Part shown: piece by piece, positions 1-13,800 of the stretch
How the letters are laid out: each line of letters starts with the position of its first letter
How positions within the stretch are numbered: the stretch's first letter is position 1
Assembly: GCA_007922195.1 (NCBI GenBank)
Contig: ML681989.1
Span: forward strand, 43,836,187 to 43,900,186
DNA length: 64,000 bases
From: Podocnemis expansa
Lineage: Eukaryota; Chordata; Testudines; Podocnemididae
Direction: 5' to 3'
Translations under genes and position numbers: made by a program
Notes under the pieces: generated by a model
Seen by the model: only the letters and a program-made list of their open reading frames with translations
Told to the model about the DNA's origin: nothing
Databases searched by the model: none

Positions 1-3000
1 AAATTGTGGTTTAAAAAACAGGTTTACCAAAATCAGTGCAAATCCTTGCATGAATAGTCACATCACTTTAAACCTGGTTCATACTGTTTTAGCTGACATC
101 CCAGGAAAGCCAGTACTTAAACTGATGTAAAAAGTCTCACATATAAAGGTCTAGTCTATTCCAGGAAATTTACCAGGATAATTAAACCAGTATAATGGTG
201 TGTAAGACCCCAGTCATTATTCTGACTAAGAGTGCTGACATGAGGTATTATGTTAATGATTATGGTAATAATTATGGTATGTTTCCCCACTAACAAGACA
301 AAGTTGTACCATTTAATAAATTAGTTGCACAACTACACTGTTAGTTAAAAACAAACAAGGAGAACTGTGGCACTTAAAGATTAATTATAAATATATTTGT
401 TAGTCTTTTAATTGCCACAGGACTCCTTGATTGTTTTTACTGAACTAGATTAACTCGGCTGCCCCTTTGGATCTTAACTGTCAGTTAAATTAGTGCAACT
501 TTGATATGGCCCACGTCCAAATGGCATTGCTAATTAGTCAGATGAGTTTGTAAGGTGGAACAAATTTATATCTCATTCCTTCCTTTACATGCAGTACTCC
601 AATTTCTAACTGGTTAAACTTATTTGGTGCTGAATTTCCCATCTCATGTGCTAAGCAGATGCATATTCCATTCCCATTCTGTTGAAAGCAGAAGTTAACA
701 CACACCTTGTGCCTTCCACTATACCACAATGAACACTGCCTCTGCAGTAAGCACGTTGTTTGTTTTTTAGGCTACACGGGAGCAAAGTCTACCTCATCAC
801 TGATTGCTTCCTTAACAAAATCTTATGGACGTGAGAAGTTTTGTGAATTACACATTCTTCTATTTAAAAAAAAATGAGTCGTTCTTCTCTAAGTCAAGCT
901 CCTTATAAGAGGTGGTTTTTTTGGAGGTTATAGATGGGGGACGTGGAGATAAAGAATGCAGGTAAGAGCAACACAGTCTACAACCAAGTGACGAGGAAAT
1001 GGTTAGGGATGTAGGAGGGGAAAAAGGGACTGCAGGCATGGAAGAGGCACTGGTGTACCAGAGATGATGGTGTATGGAGTGAGCAAAGCTCCTGGAGCAG
1101 CATTCAGAGAGTGAATGCAGGACAAGGTTGAGGATTGCTAATGTTTTCTGCCTTCTGTACCTGACAGATTGGCTATGGATCAATGTTATCTGACCCAAAC
1201 TAGGAGGATCACAACAGTTCTCCTTCACAACCAGTTCCTCTCTACTAGCTAATCAGCGGCTCTTCACACACCAGTCAAAGCTGCAGCTCACAGACCCAAA
1301 CTTAACTATGAGCTTAAGAATATTGTATTTTACTGAGATAACACTTTACAAATGCATGTGTTATTAACACATTCAAAAAATTGAGGTAACAGTAAAACTT
1401 ACACAACAAGTATGAATTAGAGGATGTGACCATGTGTGCTTGGTATGTTGGAAGTAAACAGAAGTTTATCATGCCTACAAAGAGTATGCATGTAGTTCCT
1501 CTGTTTGGAAGGGAGGGGAAGACTTGTACACTGACGTTGTTTTAGGTGTTCATATAACCAAACCTGATGATTTCTTTGTTTTTCATTGGTTGCTTTAACA
1601 CAAACTGCACTTAAGCAACCTGGACACTTAGTCAACTAAGTTTATGTGGTAATGTTACATAAGGCATTCCCTTCCCACCTAACCGGTTATTCCCGCTCAC
1701 TACCTCCCACTCCATTACGCTACACTGGCTTTTTAGAAAATTGAATTTTTGTTCATTCACTACAAAGCAGGAACTCAACAAACTACAGAACATTCAGCTT
1801 GCTCCCACAATGAAAACTACTGCTCTCTTGGGCCATGTTTGCTCAATTACAATTTAACTGTTTAGGTTTTAGAGAACAATCCCAAACTAACAGTTTTGAG
1901 CTACATCAAATCCTGCATCCAAAATGTAGGATTATTTAGTTTGGCAGTTCCGCCCCGAAGCTGGTGGTTAAACACCCAAAGACATCAATGTGAGAAGAGT
2001 TAGGCCAACTCTGAGCACTTCTGAAAATTCCACTAGAGGAACTTGAATAGGCTCCATTCAAAGAGTGGAAACCTTTGATTCAACAGCCATCAGCAAGCCA
2101 CTTTTTTGAACTATATTCAGGTTTCAACCTAGATAAAGTCAGCTGTCTAGCCTCTATATATTTAAATCTGAGAAACAACAATTAAACCAAGTACTTGAAT
2201 ATTGTACTTTTTCAAATTCCTTTCTCCCTCCAGATCACAAGACAAATCAATTTCTTAAACTTTACAGTTTGATGAAAGAAAAATGACCCTTCCAGTGATG
2301 CACCACACTCACATCTGAGTCTTGCAAAAACGACACAATTTCTACACCATTCATTTAATATAAGGACCAGAAGCGCCGATAGCCTGGAAGACGACTTGGG
2401 GCTTGCTGCACCGCAACTTGGCGCTCAAGCCACGTAAGTGTGCTGCAGCCACGGGTGGCCCGGCAGTGGAACCAGGGCTCAAGCCCCGTAAGCCCAGCAC
2501 TAGCAGTAACCCTGATAAGAACCTTTCCTCAAGCCTTGGTGGGGAGGGGGAAATCTACAAAAAATGTTCAATGTTTACTATTAACAACATCTTTTGATAT
2601 GTGAATGCTCTCTCTGCCTTGCCACATCTTTAAATGAAACACATTTTAGTATCTCTCAAATGCAATACTTCCTGCACTTTGTATGTAACTGTTCAAAGTG
2701 GCAGGAAATTCTTAAAACTTTAAATTTCTTAAATATGTTTGCTGACAGAACAAGACTGAAAACTGTGCTAGTTATGTTAGACTAAACTATACTTAATGAC
2801 TGAAATAATGTGTGAGGATAAGGAATATATAACGTAGGACAACTGTGGAGGATTTATGTTCGGAATGATTATGGTAATTTGATACAATCTAGATAACAGG
2901 AAATCTCATTTACAAAAGCAAGCATCTAACTGAATGTTAGTTCATGTTTCAAATCCTCATCTCTCTCCCAGAACAGTAGGAGACTTGCCTCTTGTGTCTG

Positions 3001-5877
3001 CAAAAACGTTATGTTGACCAGGTAGGAGGACATACCTGAATTTGAGTCTAGGTCACAAAGATGATCATCTGCTGAGGTATATAAAGTTACAACTTGTTAC
3101 AATTTCCTCACAGATTGAAAGGGAGAGAGGCAAAAACACTTCATGAAGACTGACTGTGCAAAGTAATGCTCCAATCTTGCAATGTGATCTGCACAAAGCA
3201 CCTCTGATTTTAGTGGGCTGCCATACAGCTCAAAGGTCTGCCCCTGCAGATCCACCTATAGGTTTAGGGCCCCAAATTTAAGGCAGAGCAGCTGTTCTGA
3301 AGAAAATATATTGACTTACAAAAATACAAACAAAAGTTTGATACAGCTTTTGGTTTATGGGGAATACTGAACTTTAAAATAGAAACATATTTAGTTGTCA
3401 AAGCAAGAAAATCTTGTATTTTGGAAATGTCTTCAACTACACATGAGAACAAATGCAGGATGTGATGTTTTCTTAGTTCATTAATTTATTTTTGCAGGAA
3501 TCTGCATCTTTTCATGTATGCACTTTCTGGAGGTATCATGAATGCATGCATAGCCTCTTAATGCTTTTGTACAATTTCATCTCTTTGTAATAATCCCATT
3601 CACAGCATACACGTATCTAAAACAGAGACACACCATATTTACAGGACTTAACAAGATTTTGTCTTGTTGTTTTAATGAAAAAATTTAACAGGCTTTCACA
3701 CAGCAGGAAATATGGATTAGATACATCGGTGCCACCATAAATAAATAAATCTCAAGAACACAGGTTTAAAAAATTCTGTAAGGTCTTGAAAATCCAAAAT
3801 TATAATATTGCATTAATTCCACTGACCTTATTATTCAAATAAGTCAAGAAAAATCTACTTGTATTAATATTTATAGACAAAAAAGCAATGAAAATGCCCC
3901 AAACTCAAAAATATGACAAGTTTCAATCATGGCCAATTTCAAATAATCAGGTTAAACATATGGAAAGGAAGTAAAACAGATGCAAAAAAGAGAGGCAATA
4001 TTGACCAAAAGTGGCATCATTTGTGGGCATATCATCTCTCTCTGTGGGGTGGAGAGTCACAGTAGTATCACAGCATGTAAATTTTACAGTCTCAGAGAAG
4101 CAATTAAGTATCTATGAGCCCAGCAGTCCACCTCTAACTATGAAAGATATTTTCACATTCATGGGTAAACCAATTAATTTTAAAGAGGTTCAAGATGACA
4201 AGTGCATTTTAATTTAATTGATATTCTCACATTATATTTTTTAGAAAAAACCAAACATTCTCCCTCCCACCTTATTTTGTTTTGTCCCAATTTCAGCTCT
4301 TGACTCTTTCTAAGTTCAGTTTCAGAAGATTTTACAAATCAATCAATCAATCTTAATGGCAACATGTATTCCAATGGAAAAAGTTGAAATGAGAGATGCA
4401 TAACTGGGACAGATACATTAACTGAAAGAAAGCAATAATATATCTTTAAAGAACACATGATTTAGTAGCACATCATAAAGTACTGAGACCAGCTCTTTAA
4501 AAATTATTACACCTTCTCATCACACCTCCCATATTAAGGGAAATCACACGTACCACAGACACACAAATGCACGACTCAATTTGATCTTAAGACTGTATTT
4601 TACAATCATTTTCTCCTTAGCTACCACCCTTCCCTTTGCCCTTCCAAACAAGTACGGTTGATAATTACATCAAATTTGAAGCACAGCCCAGGTTTAGGAT
4701 TTCTTTTGGTATGCTATATCCTGAAATATTGTTTGCAAGTCCTACTTTGACTAAAACTTCTAAAGAACTATGGTGGTAGGACAGGATGCTTGATACTAAT
4801 AGGTGGTAAATATAAAATAAGCTTCTATAAAAATTCATTTACACAAATAGTGAAATCCTTTTGAATACCTAATGTTCAAGTAGATTATCAACCCAACCAC
4901 ACAGTCTAGTAGCACAGTTGAAGGAAAGCTCAGTTATTAAAATTAAGTAGTGCATTAACTCAAAACAACGGCATCCACCTCAGCCCCCACCCCACCCCCA
5001 CCGATACAGTGCATTTTAAATGCCAGCTGACATTATGGTTTTGTGTCCATTAAATAAATATTACACACAGAAACCTTTTGTGGCCTACTTTACATTTCAG
5101 TTGGCAAGTGAAAGGCATTCCCTACTTCCAAAAGCAAAACGGATGACCTAATAATCAAATACAATGTATGTCCTAAAAAAATGAAGATTCGTGTACCACA
5201 GAGTTCTTCGGCTGCTAAATGTTTGTGTACAGACATTGACAAGTATATGAATACAACAGAAAAATTTTTCAATACTTTTCTGTACAACCAAGAAATGAGA
5301 ACAACTGAAAAGTTCAAATAAAAATTAGCTTTACTCTTAACATCAAGTTGCCCATTTGATGACACTAACTCTCACCCTCCGAAAAGCATCTCCCTACAGG
5401 TTGCCTCTTTTTTGTCTTCTGCTGCCAGCTGAAAGTTCTAAGATCAACACCAGAAACCAATGGATGTAGGATTATTAGACATCGTAACATTAATTGGTTG
5501 GCTGAATTTCTTTTTTTTAACCAACACTGTCCACGCTGCCTGAAAACAAAATGGAACAATTGTTCTCAAACATGCTGTTACTCTCATGTGATCACTGTTA
5601 TTTTAGTTGCTAGAATTTCTGCTATTCCACCATAAATGTAAGTTACTAAAAACTGAACATAAATACGATTGAAAATTGAAATCATACAAAGAAAAAGGCA
5701 TCATCATCGAACAGCTATACCAAAACTGGTATTTTACCGAGCAGCTGGCTGTACAACAGGTAATGGGGCTGCCCATCTCTCAAGAAAGAAAAACGTTTTA
5801 GGTAAAATACTTCAGTTCATGTGTTTCTCACACTGTCCCTTCAGTTTTGCCAACTTGTCCAAGCAGAATTACAAAAA
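1..5877. other. AT-rich sequence downstream of TAB3, no gene recognised
   Basis: Distal 3' UTR of TAB3 or intergenic DNA. Short frames only, none with recognisable protein similarity. It holds an interspersed-repeat fragment at 391-468 and a CpG-bearing, GC-rich patch at about 2365-2510 that contrasts with the AT-rich surroundings. Confidence 0.5.
391..468 (+). repeat. Interspersed repeat fragment (TTAGTCTTT..GGCTGCCCC family)
   Basis: Shares the blocks TTTGTTAGTCTTT, GCCACAGGACTCCTTG, TTTTACTGAACTAGA and GGCTGCCCCTTT with 50219-50285 and, more loosely, with 50927-51080. I associate this repeat with turtle and crocodilian DNA; its class is not assigned here. Confidence 0.6.
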
Positions 5878-7705
5878 TTTATTTTTATTGTTAACTTCAT
5901 CTGGACAGTGAGAATATTTATTTTCTTCCAGAGATGAGCGCCTCATAACAGTGCAAAAATCACTGTTACCTTAAAGAGAAATCTGCACTCCGATGCCTGC
6001 AATGACTTCATTTTGCTTATTAATGCTGAACACTTGGATAGTCTGCGTAAGAATAATTAGATTTTAGATTATGTTTCAGATTTAAGGAGCAAAGGACCAT
6101 ATTTCAGTATCATGCCAGACAAAAGGCAGTTTCTGATCTGAATTACAAAACAGCAATGTCTGCTTTTATCTTTTTTTAAACTACATGGAGGGAAGACACC
6201 AGAAAGGCAATATGGGCGAAGTAACAAACACTCCCCCCTTCAAATCCTGTGAAAATGTTAGATTTTAAACAGTTACAGTGTAAAAATGCAAATGCACTGT
6301 ATCAGCTTCTTACCTGTATGAAGGGTATCCTAAATCAGTCACACAAATTTTCATATCAATCATTCAGCTGCCCAAACCCAGAAGTTCTGATTACACAAAT
6401 AATGACTTCTTTATTACACCAAACTGAAGCACTTAAACAAAACAGATCATTTTTATAAGACAGCACAGTATATGCATAAAAGTACCAGTATGTTTTTCAG
6501 TTTGCAAGTGTTTCATATTCACTACTGTACTGCAAACATTCCTGACCAAAATAAAAAATGCAGTGTGCAACATTTCAAGATCTGCCATCTGCTATTTTAT
6601 ACAGGCTGGTTTATTAACAATGTGCAAATAAACCTTTATTGAAGAGCTAATATTGATTCATTTTCAGCTAAATCAGGATTGGGGCACAAAGTACCATCTG
6701 TGCTGTAAACATCATGAATTCTTCACAAAATTGGAAGCTGAAAAGGCCTAAGTAACAGGGTGCAAACACTTCCCATATACAGCCACAGTTGAGCTCAAAT
6801 CTTCCAAGCAGAATTTGGAATAGGTTCTGCATTTGGCATATGTTGACTGCATTGCTACAGAGCACAGTCTTAAGAGAACATTGTTCATAAAAGCATACCT
6901 TACTTTTAGCTTTAAAACGCAATGGCCTAATAAGAGCATGCAGCAATCTTTTCATCAGTAATAAGGTAGAATTAGTTCTTGGTTATTTACCAGTGTTGAC
7001 ATTGCATGAGCACTGTACAAACAAAAGGGATTGTAGAACCACCTCTGATTCTACCTTCGAAGATTAATACAGTACCTCATTTTCTCACCAGAAATCACAA
7101 TTTCAAAACAGTAATTTTTGAGTAGACTAAGTCACCCTGAAAAAAGCAGCAATTACAAATACCCCTCTCTGTTTTCTATATGTTGTAAAATTACAGTTGC
7201 ATTTTCCTGTCATCTTTTTCAGTAGTTTACAATCCGGAAGCACAGGGAGCCTTGGTTTTCCAACTAGCTGGAATCAGGTAGGACAGCTCTGACTCTTCAG
7301 TTTGTTTGGATAACTGTAATAATTCACATAATTACTAAAAGTTCGATACTTAAAATTTAAGAGCCACTAAGCAGTAACTGTAGCCACAGTGTTAAACAGC
7401 AGCAGTTATCTGCCTTCCTCTATACATTCTTCAAAGAGCGAATCCTTTTCTGGTTTTGGGCATCCTTCCTGCTTTGCTCATTGCAATGGGATAAGAAAAG
7501 AATACATTCCCTTACTTCCCTCCAATTTATTCTTTAGTGCAGCATAAGCGGAAACAGTTTCACATCTTCCCTCCCCCCTTTGTCATCTGAAAATTGTTGG
7601 CTGGCAAAGGCCTGGCAGATGAACAGAAAGATTCCCCATGTTTCCTTCTCCTATGGCTGCTGGCTCAAGAACCTGTTTTCAATCTAATGCAGACCTTTTC
7701 CAGAT
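5878..7705 (-). other. TAB3: TAB3 3' UTR, proximal part; end unresolved
   Basis: Sequence directly downstream of the TAB3 stop, AT-rich and without any convincing coding frame. AATAAA hexamers on the minus strand occur at 6635-6640, 6610-6615, 5884-5889 and 5878-5883, among others further on. TAB3 messages in other vertebrates have long 3' UTRs, so several kb are plausible; which signal is used cannot be told from sequence alone. Confidence 0.45.
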
Positions 7706-7854
7706 TCAAGTACAACGTGGCATTTCACACTGCTCACAGCGGTTTAGAGCTGGGTGGTTCAGAAAGGTGCAGCTATCACAATTCCATGGAGCTCCTTCAA
7801 AGTCTTCATCTCTTGGCTGAGCCTGTGGAGTCTGTTTGGAGCTGGCTTGATGCT
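7706..7854 (-). CDS. TAB3: TAB3 last coding exon (NZF zinc finger and stop)
   Basis: 149 bp. Two bases complete a split codon, then 48 codons and TGA at 7708-7706. It encodes [20 protein letters not shown] followed by [15 protein letters not shown]. This is the Npl4-type zinc finger, W-x-C-x2-C-x10-C-x2-C, with the Thr-Phe pair after the second Cys that contacts ubiquitin in this family. Acceptor TTTTAG|AGCATC at 7855-7856. The C-terminus reads PRCT, where the mammalian protein has PRYT; the change adds a fifth Cys outside the zinc site. Confidence 0.96.
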
Positions 7855-10800
7855 CTAAAATAAAAAAAAAAATTTTTTCAAACTAAGCCTTTATAGGTGA
7901 GAATGATGTGTGTCATATTATTGGACTGTAGTTCTTAAATATATTTATATTAAGATGAAGGAAATTTCGCTTCTACAAAACATTAGAACAGCAAATTACA
8001 TGTAGAAGCCACTCAAATGCTTAAAGGGAAAAACTTACTATCAGCACTAACATTCTCAGAAGGTAAGTGCAGCTCTATTCCTGCTCCAACAAAGGGTCAC
8101 AAATAAAGAGCTTATCAATATTGCTGCTTTACACATCAAAGGAGTCCCTAAGCATCACCACTAAGCAAGTGTCCAGGGTGGAGCTGTCTGTAGCACAGTG
8201 AGAGAGATCATTTGTTTTGTCCTCAAAAAAAAAAAAAAAAAAAAAAAAATCTTGTAAAAATAAATCCTCTCAAAACTTATGTAGCCTAGACACATTTTGC
8301 AATATTGTTGTATGAAAAGGTTTCAGTGGTGCGGCCCTGGGGCTAATGTACTAGTCCTCATGCGGCCCTCATGGTGATTTGAGTTTGAGACCCCTGACCT
8401 ATTGAGAAGGTAGTCTGAAGCAGACAACTTAGCAGAGCAGGTCATGAATCCACCCCAAGCCCCATGTAAATGATATTCAATGTATACACATACATCAAAG
8501 GAGAATTTTCTAAGAAAGTGTTGTTTGAAGACTCCATGCTAAGTAACATGCATTTAGCCTCAAAATTCATTTCCACTAAATGGATTGTAATGCACTGTTG
8601 CTTTGGTTTCCAGTGAATCAGCACTTTACTAGAATGGCATGAAATACAACATATTTTATTTTCCAATAACTTGCTCTCTCATTAGGAGCATGGTTTGTAC
8701 AGATATACCATGAGTGCAGCCTGAAAAATTGCTGATTAGGAAGAGTTTGATGGTTTACCTGTCCGTTGTCCACTTTCCCATTTATCTATCTATATCCTCA
8801 GTATTTTAGAATATTACAAAGGGAGATAACTTCAGAAGCCAGATAATTTTTATTTTTTTCATTTGATCAAAAACTTTACTCAAAATACCCTTCCAAAAGT
8901 TTTATTTTTCTTCTTGGAGGTATGACCCCGTTTCCAAGTTGATTAATCTTACTACCATCAATGTGAATGTTTATCAAAGCTTATACTTTCCCACAGCAGT
9001 TGTGTGAAAAGCCCAATTTACATATCAGTGGATTTTTCACTCTAGTGACTTTTTTCCAAGAATCTTCTTTCCATATTTGTTATTAAAGGCTATCAATAAT
9101 TCATAACAAATGATTTATCATAAAAACCCAACAAATGGTCTAATTCACTATCCTGCATCCAAAAGTCAGCAATGTAGGATGCCTTAGAGAAACAAGGAAA
9201 TTCTACACACCTTCTCCATCCTTCCTACAGTCTGCGATAAATTCCATGGAACTAGTATCCATTAAGTTAGGGGACGGACTGAGGAATCTATTTATTTGTG
9301 TTCTTAAACGAGACCAAAAAAGAAGGCAACATAACTGACAAGCACTAACTTCTACAGTATAATCTATTATGAGAATATTTATATGCTGTTCCTCAACACA
9401 CTGATATTGTGTATGTGTATGTCTGTGTAGTGTATAAAAAGACTTGGTGGGAAGAGCTGAAAAAGGGTATATTCCCTTGGGCATTTATTTAGGAAAATAC
9501 TTGTGTAGGTCCAAAGCAGAAAATATATGCATTTGCATTATAGTGAATAGTTCAGAGGCAAATTACTACTCTAGCCAGAAGCACTGAAGGAAAATGAGAG
9601 AACTATGAACATAGTATGACACTGTAACAACACACTAATTTTCTTCGACTTGTAAATCTCTATCCTATGGTGTGCTGTTGAGCCACACTTTGTTTATGTA
9701 TATGAAAGGAACAATGAGGTCAATTCATATGTTAGGACTCACAATGTTTATCAAAACTTTTGGGTATACTAAGGATGAAAAATCAAGCAAGCAATTTATT
9801 GAGGCCTGGAAACAACTGGGTCTCCGCTTTAGTGTTTATGTTTTCATTAGCCAAATGAAATATAGAAAAATTAGTAAAATTTGACAGCTTGTGTGACTGA
9901 GGCGTGAATGTAAATGAAGGTTACAATTAATAAGACGATGTGGGGGATATACTGGTCTCCAAAAGTCATTTTATGATGCAGATGGCAGAAGTGTGAGAAA
10001 AATAAGCCATGGAACAAAAAGGAGTTAACACCCAAGGACATGAATGAGCTAGAGTATGAAACAGGAACAGAAGGATAACAACAGAAGTCATATTTGTTAT
10101 ATCTAAGAGAGATTAACTTATTTCAAAAACAGGAACAACATGATGCAACTATTTCCATAGACTTGTATACAGTTTGGCCCTTATAAAAAGAGTGAAGAAA
10201 ATGAAGGACTTTGGGTTTGTTCTCCAGACTCCAAGGAGTACTGTGGTGTGAGCTTGAGCTCACCAACCTGGCCAGTGGTCTGACTTGAGCAACACTGAGG
10301 CTATCTATCTATTTCCCTTCTGCAGAACTGGGGCGGGGGGGGGGGATATATTCTTTAGATTGCTGTTTTACACTCTTTGTATTCACAATAACAGCAGCAT
10401 TCCAGCTTATCCCCCTTCAATAAGATCTGATTGATCATTTATGAAGTATAACGACTGGATTTGGTGCAAGAGCAGTGTACTGTTGAGAAATGTCTGTTAT
10501 GAAAGCTCAGGATAAAAGCTGTCTCTTGCAAATGTGATTCAACAGTACATCGAAGGGAAAAACTTTTCAGGCTAGTCAATCCTATCCTTTCAGTTTGGAG
10601 ACAGATTTTTTAAGGTTTTGCTGTGCTCTGTGTCCTCCTGAACTGGGGCATGCCTCAACTCCCACTGGTGTCAAGTAGCTAAGTGTGAGTAGTTGCTCAT
10701 AAAAACAATTAACATTTATTAAGTATATAAAGGTTTAAACTTGATTTGTGCCATAGGTCGAACACTTCTAGAAATCAAGTCTCTATCTACATTTCAAGTT

Positions 10801-13800
10801 TTTCTGCAAAAATCCAAAACTGTCTGTATGTTATACCATCAAAACAAATACTGGAAAAGAGAATTTTTAGGTTTCGTTTTTCTTTAACTGACACATTTTG
10901 AAATCCTTAACCTGATTTATATCCTTTTCTGTTGGCGTTTTCTAGAACACTGGTATAATGAATACTTAGAAGGATACAGATATGGCCTGAGCCCATCTAA
11001 GTCTAAAAAATTCAATGAACCACAAAATTGTCAGTTTTTAAAACTGCAAACTATTGCGAAAGTGCTGCTAACAAACTCAGTCAGCACCTGTTGTGCAGAT
11101 TATTTGATGTGCCAATTTCACTGCACAGCACAAACTAATTTAGTTGATACTATACACATTCCATCAGAACCCTGATCAAAGAACTGATTTTTGGGCACTA
11201 CATTCTGTTAACTATCTATTTAACCTTACAGCTTCATACTTTATCTTGGCAAGTTCCAAAGGGGTACAAGATTTACATTGTTCTAAAAATGGTTTTAATA
11301 TGTTTATAATTTCAGAAACTTTATTCAACTTTAGTTTCAATGCACTCAACTTTTCCAATCAATACATCCTAAAAGAACAGAGAGGAGTTGGAGTTGCAGC
11401 TAGCAAGGGATGTGAAGGGTAACTGGAAGGAGTCCTACAAGTATGTTAGTAACAAGAAGAGGATCAGGGATGGTGTAGGTGAGCAGCCTCAAACACATGG
11501 CCTGTGGGCTGCACGCAGCCCCTAGATCTATTTCCTGTGGCCCACAATGACACTATTGTTACCAATATTTGCAATACTGCTGTATGAAAAGGTTTCAGTG
11601 GTGTGGCCCTTGGGCTAACGTACTAGTCCTCATGCTGTCCTCGTAATGATTTGAGTTTGAGACCCTTGGTGTAGGTCCTTTACTGAATGGGGCAGGCAAA
11701 CTAGTGGTGGCTGATGCAGAAAAGCCTGAAGTACTCAATACTTTTTTTTCACCTCAGTCTTTGCAGGCAGGGTCAGCTCCCCGGCTAATACACCGGGCAT
11801 CACAGAATGGGGAGAAGGAGAGCAGCCCACAGTGATGGATGGTCAGGTTAGGGACTACTTAGAGAAGCTAGACGTGCACAAGGCTATGGGGTTGGATGAA
11901 CTGCATCTGAGGGTGCTGAGAGAGTTGGCTGATGTGATTGCAGAGCCACTGGCCATTATCTTTGAAAACTCATGGCAATCACAGAAGGTTCCAGATGATT
12001 GGAAAAAAGCAAATGTAGTGCTTATCTTCAAGGAGAAAAAGGAGAATCTGGGGAACTACAGCCCAATAAGCCTCACCTCAATCCCTGGAAAAATCATGGA
12101 GCAAGTCCTCAAAGAATCAATTCTGAAGCACTTGGAGGAAAACAGGATGATCAGGAACAGTCAGCATAGATTCACAAAGGGCAAATCATACCTGACCAAC
12201 CTGACTGCCTTCTATGATGAGATGACTGGCTTTGTGGATGCAGAAATAGCTGTCGACATGACATACCTTGACTTTAGCAAAGTTTCTGATAAGGTTTTCC
12301 AAAGAATTCTTGTCAACAAGTTAAGGAAGTATGGGTTGAATGAATGGACTGTAAGGTGGCTAGAAATGTGACTAGATCATCGGGCTCAGCAGGTAGGGTC
12401 CAATGGCTCAATGTCTAGCTGGCAACCAGCAACAAGCAGAGTGTCCCAGGAGTTGATCATAGAGCCAGTTTTGTTCACATCTTCATTAATGATCTGGACG
12501 ATGGGATAGATTGCATGCACAGTGAGTTTGCAGACGACACCAAGCAGGGGGAATGGTAGATACGCTGGAGGGTAGGGATAGAATTCAGAAAGAGCTAGAC
12601 AAATTGGAGCAGTAGGTACCAAAAGAAATCTCATGAAGTTCAGCAAGGACAAATGCAAAGTCCTGCACTTAGGACAGAAAAATCCCACATACTGCTACAG
12701 GCTAGAAACCAATTGGTTACGTAACAGCTCTGTAGAAAAGGACCTGGGGGTCATGGTGGACGGGAAGCTGGATATGAGTCAACAATGTGCCCTTGTTGCC
12801 AAAAGGGCCAACAGCATATGGGGCAGCATGAGTAGGAGTTTTGCCAGCAGATCAAGGGATGTGATTATTCCCCTCTATTCGGCACTGGTGAGGCTGCATC
12901 TGGAACACTGCATCCAGTTTTGCACCCCCACTGCAGGAAAGATGTGGACAAATTAGAAAGAGTTCAGCTGGGGGCAGTGAAAATGATTAGGGGGCAGGGA
13001 CACATGACTTACCAGGAGAGACTGAAAGAACTAGGCTTATTTAGTCTGCAGAAGAGAAGACTGAGGGGCGGATTTGATAGCAACCTTCAACTACTTGCTC
13101 CAAAAAGGAGGGAGCTAGGCTATTCTCAGTGGTGACAGTGGACAGAACAAGGAGCAATGGTTTCAAGATGCAGCTGGGGATGTCTTGTTTGGATATCGGG
13201 AAAAACTCTCTCACTAGGAAGATGGTGAAGCACTGGAATGGGTTACCCAGAAAGGTGGTGGCCTCTTCATCTCTGGAAGCTTTTAAGGGCCGGTTAGACA
13301 AAAGCTGGGCTGGGCTGATTTAGCTAGAGTAGTCCTGCTTTTAGCAGGGGGTTGGACTAGATGACTTCACGAGGTCCCTTCCAACCCTAATATTCTCTGA
13401 CAGAAAAGTAAGCATTGATCCGTGTCCATTGCTCTCATTTCACTGAAATTGCACTCTCTTTTAAGAGCAATACATTTTGCAAAATAATTTCTCCATGCTG
13501 CTTTTTTGCAAGGCATAAGGATAAAAACAGAAAAGATTGGATGTATCTGTGGTAAACTTAACCAGCTCTCTGCCATCTCCTGACACTTACCCATTCTCAC
13601 CTGTGTTTTCCCTCTATTTTCTCCTCTGTTCTACTCCAGTTTAAAATGAAAAGGCAACTTAGGAGTTGTATACAAGGTACCAAGGTTCAAATGAGTGCCT
13701 AAATTTAAACTCCTAAATCTAAATTTAGGTTCTTAAGTGTCTTAATATTTTACCCATACTAGTAGTTGTGCATTAAGTCCCCAGTGTGGACAGTGGTTAT

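Larger units (their letters stand above)
11375..13402 (+). mobile_element. CR1 LINE, 5'-truncated, plus strand
   Basis: Non-LTR retrotransposon fragment. The reading frame is broken, but successive pieces give reverse-transcriptase blocks: [66 protein letters not shown] and the catalytic FADD motif near 12525. Then come the C-terminal [13 protein letters not shown] and [14 protein letters not shown] blocks. The 3' end carries the typical CR1 terminus GGGGTTGGACTAGATGACTT with GAGGTCCCTTCCAACCCTAA. The longest intact piece is 179 codons (11832-12371). The endonuclease domain is missing, as is usual for 5'-truncated copies. Interrupted by a hAT-like element at 11481-11668. Confidence 0.93.

Noticed and set aside
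7594..7863. 89-codon open frame on plus over the TAB3 zinc-finger exon
   Set aside because: Antisense shadow of the real exon, which has conserved Cys residues and a proper acceptor on minus.
8035..8187. Possible missing TAB3 exon starting D-S-S after CTACAG
   Set aside because: Stops after 19 codons in the required phase and lacks the expected basic motif; kept only as a hint in the findings.
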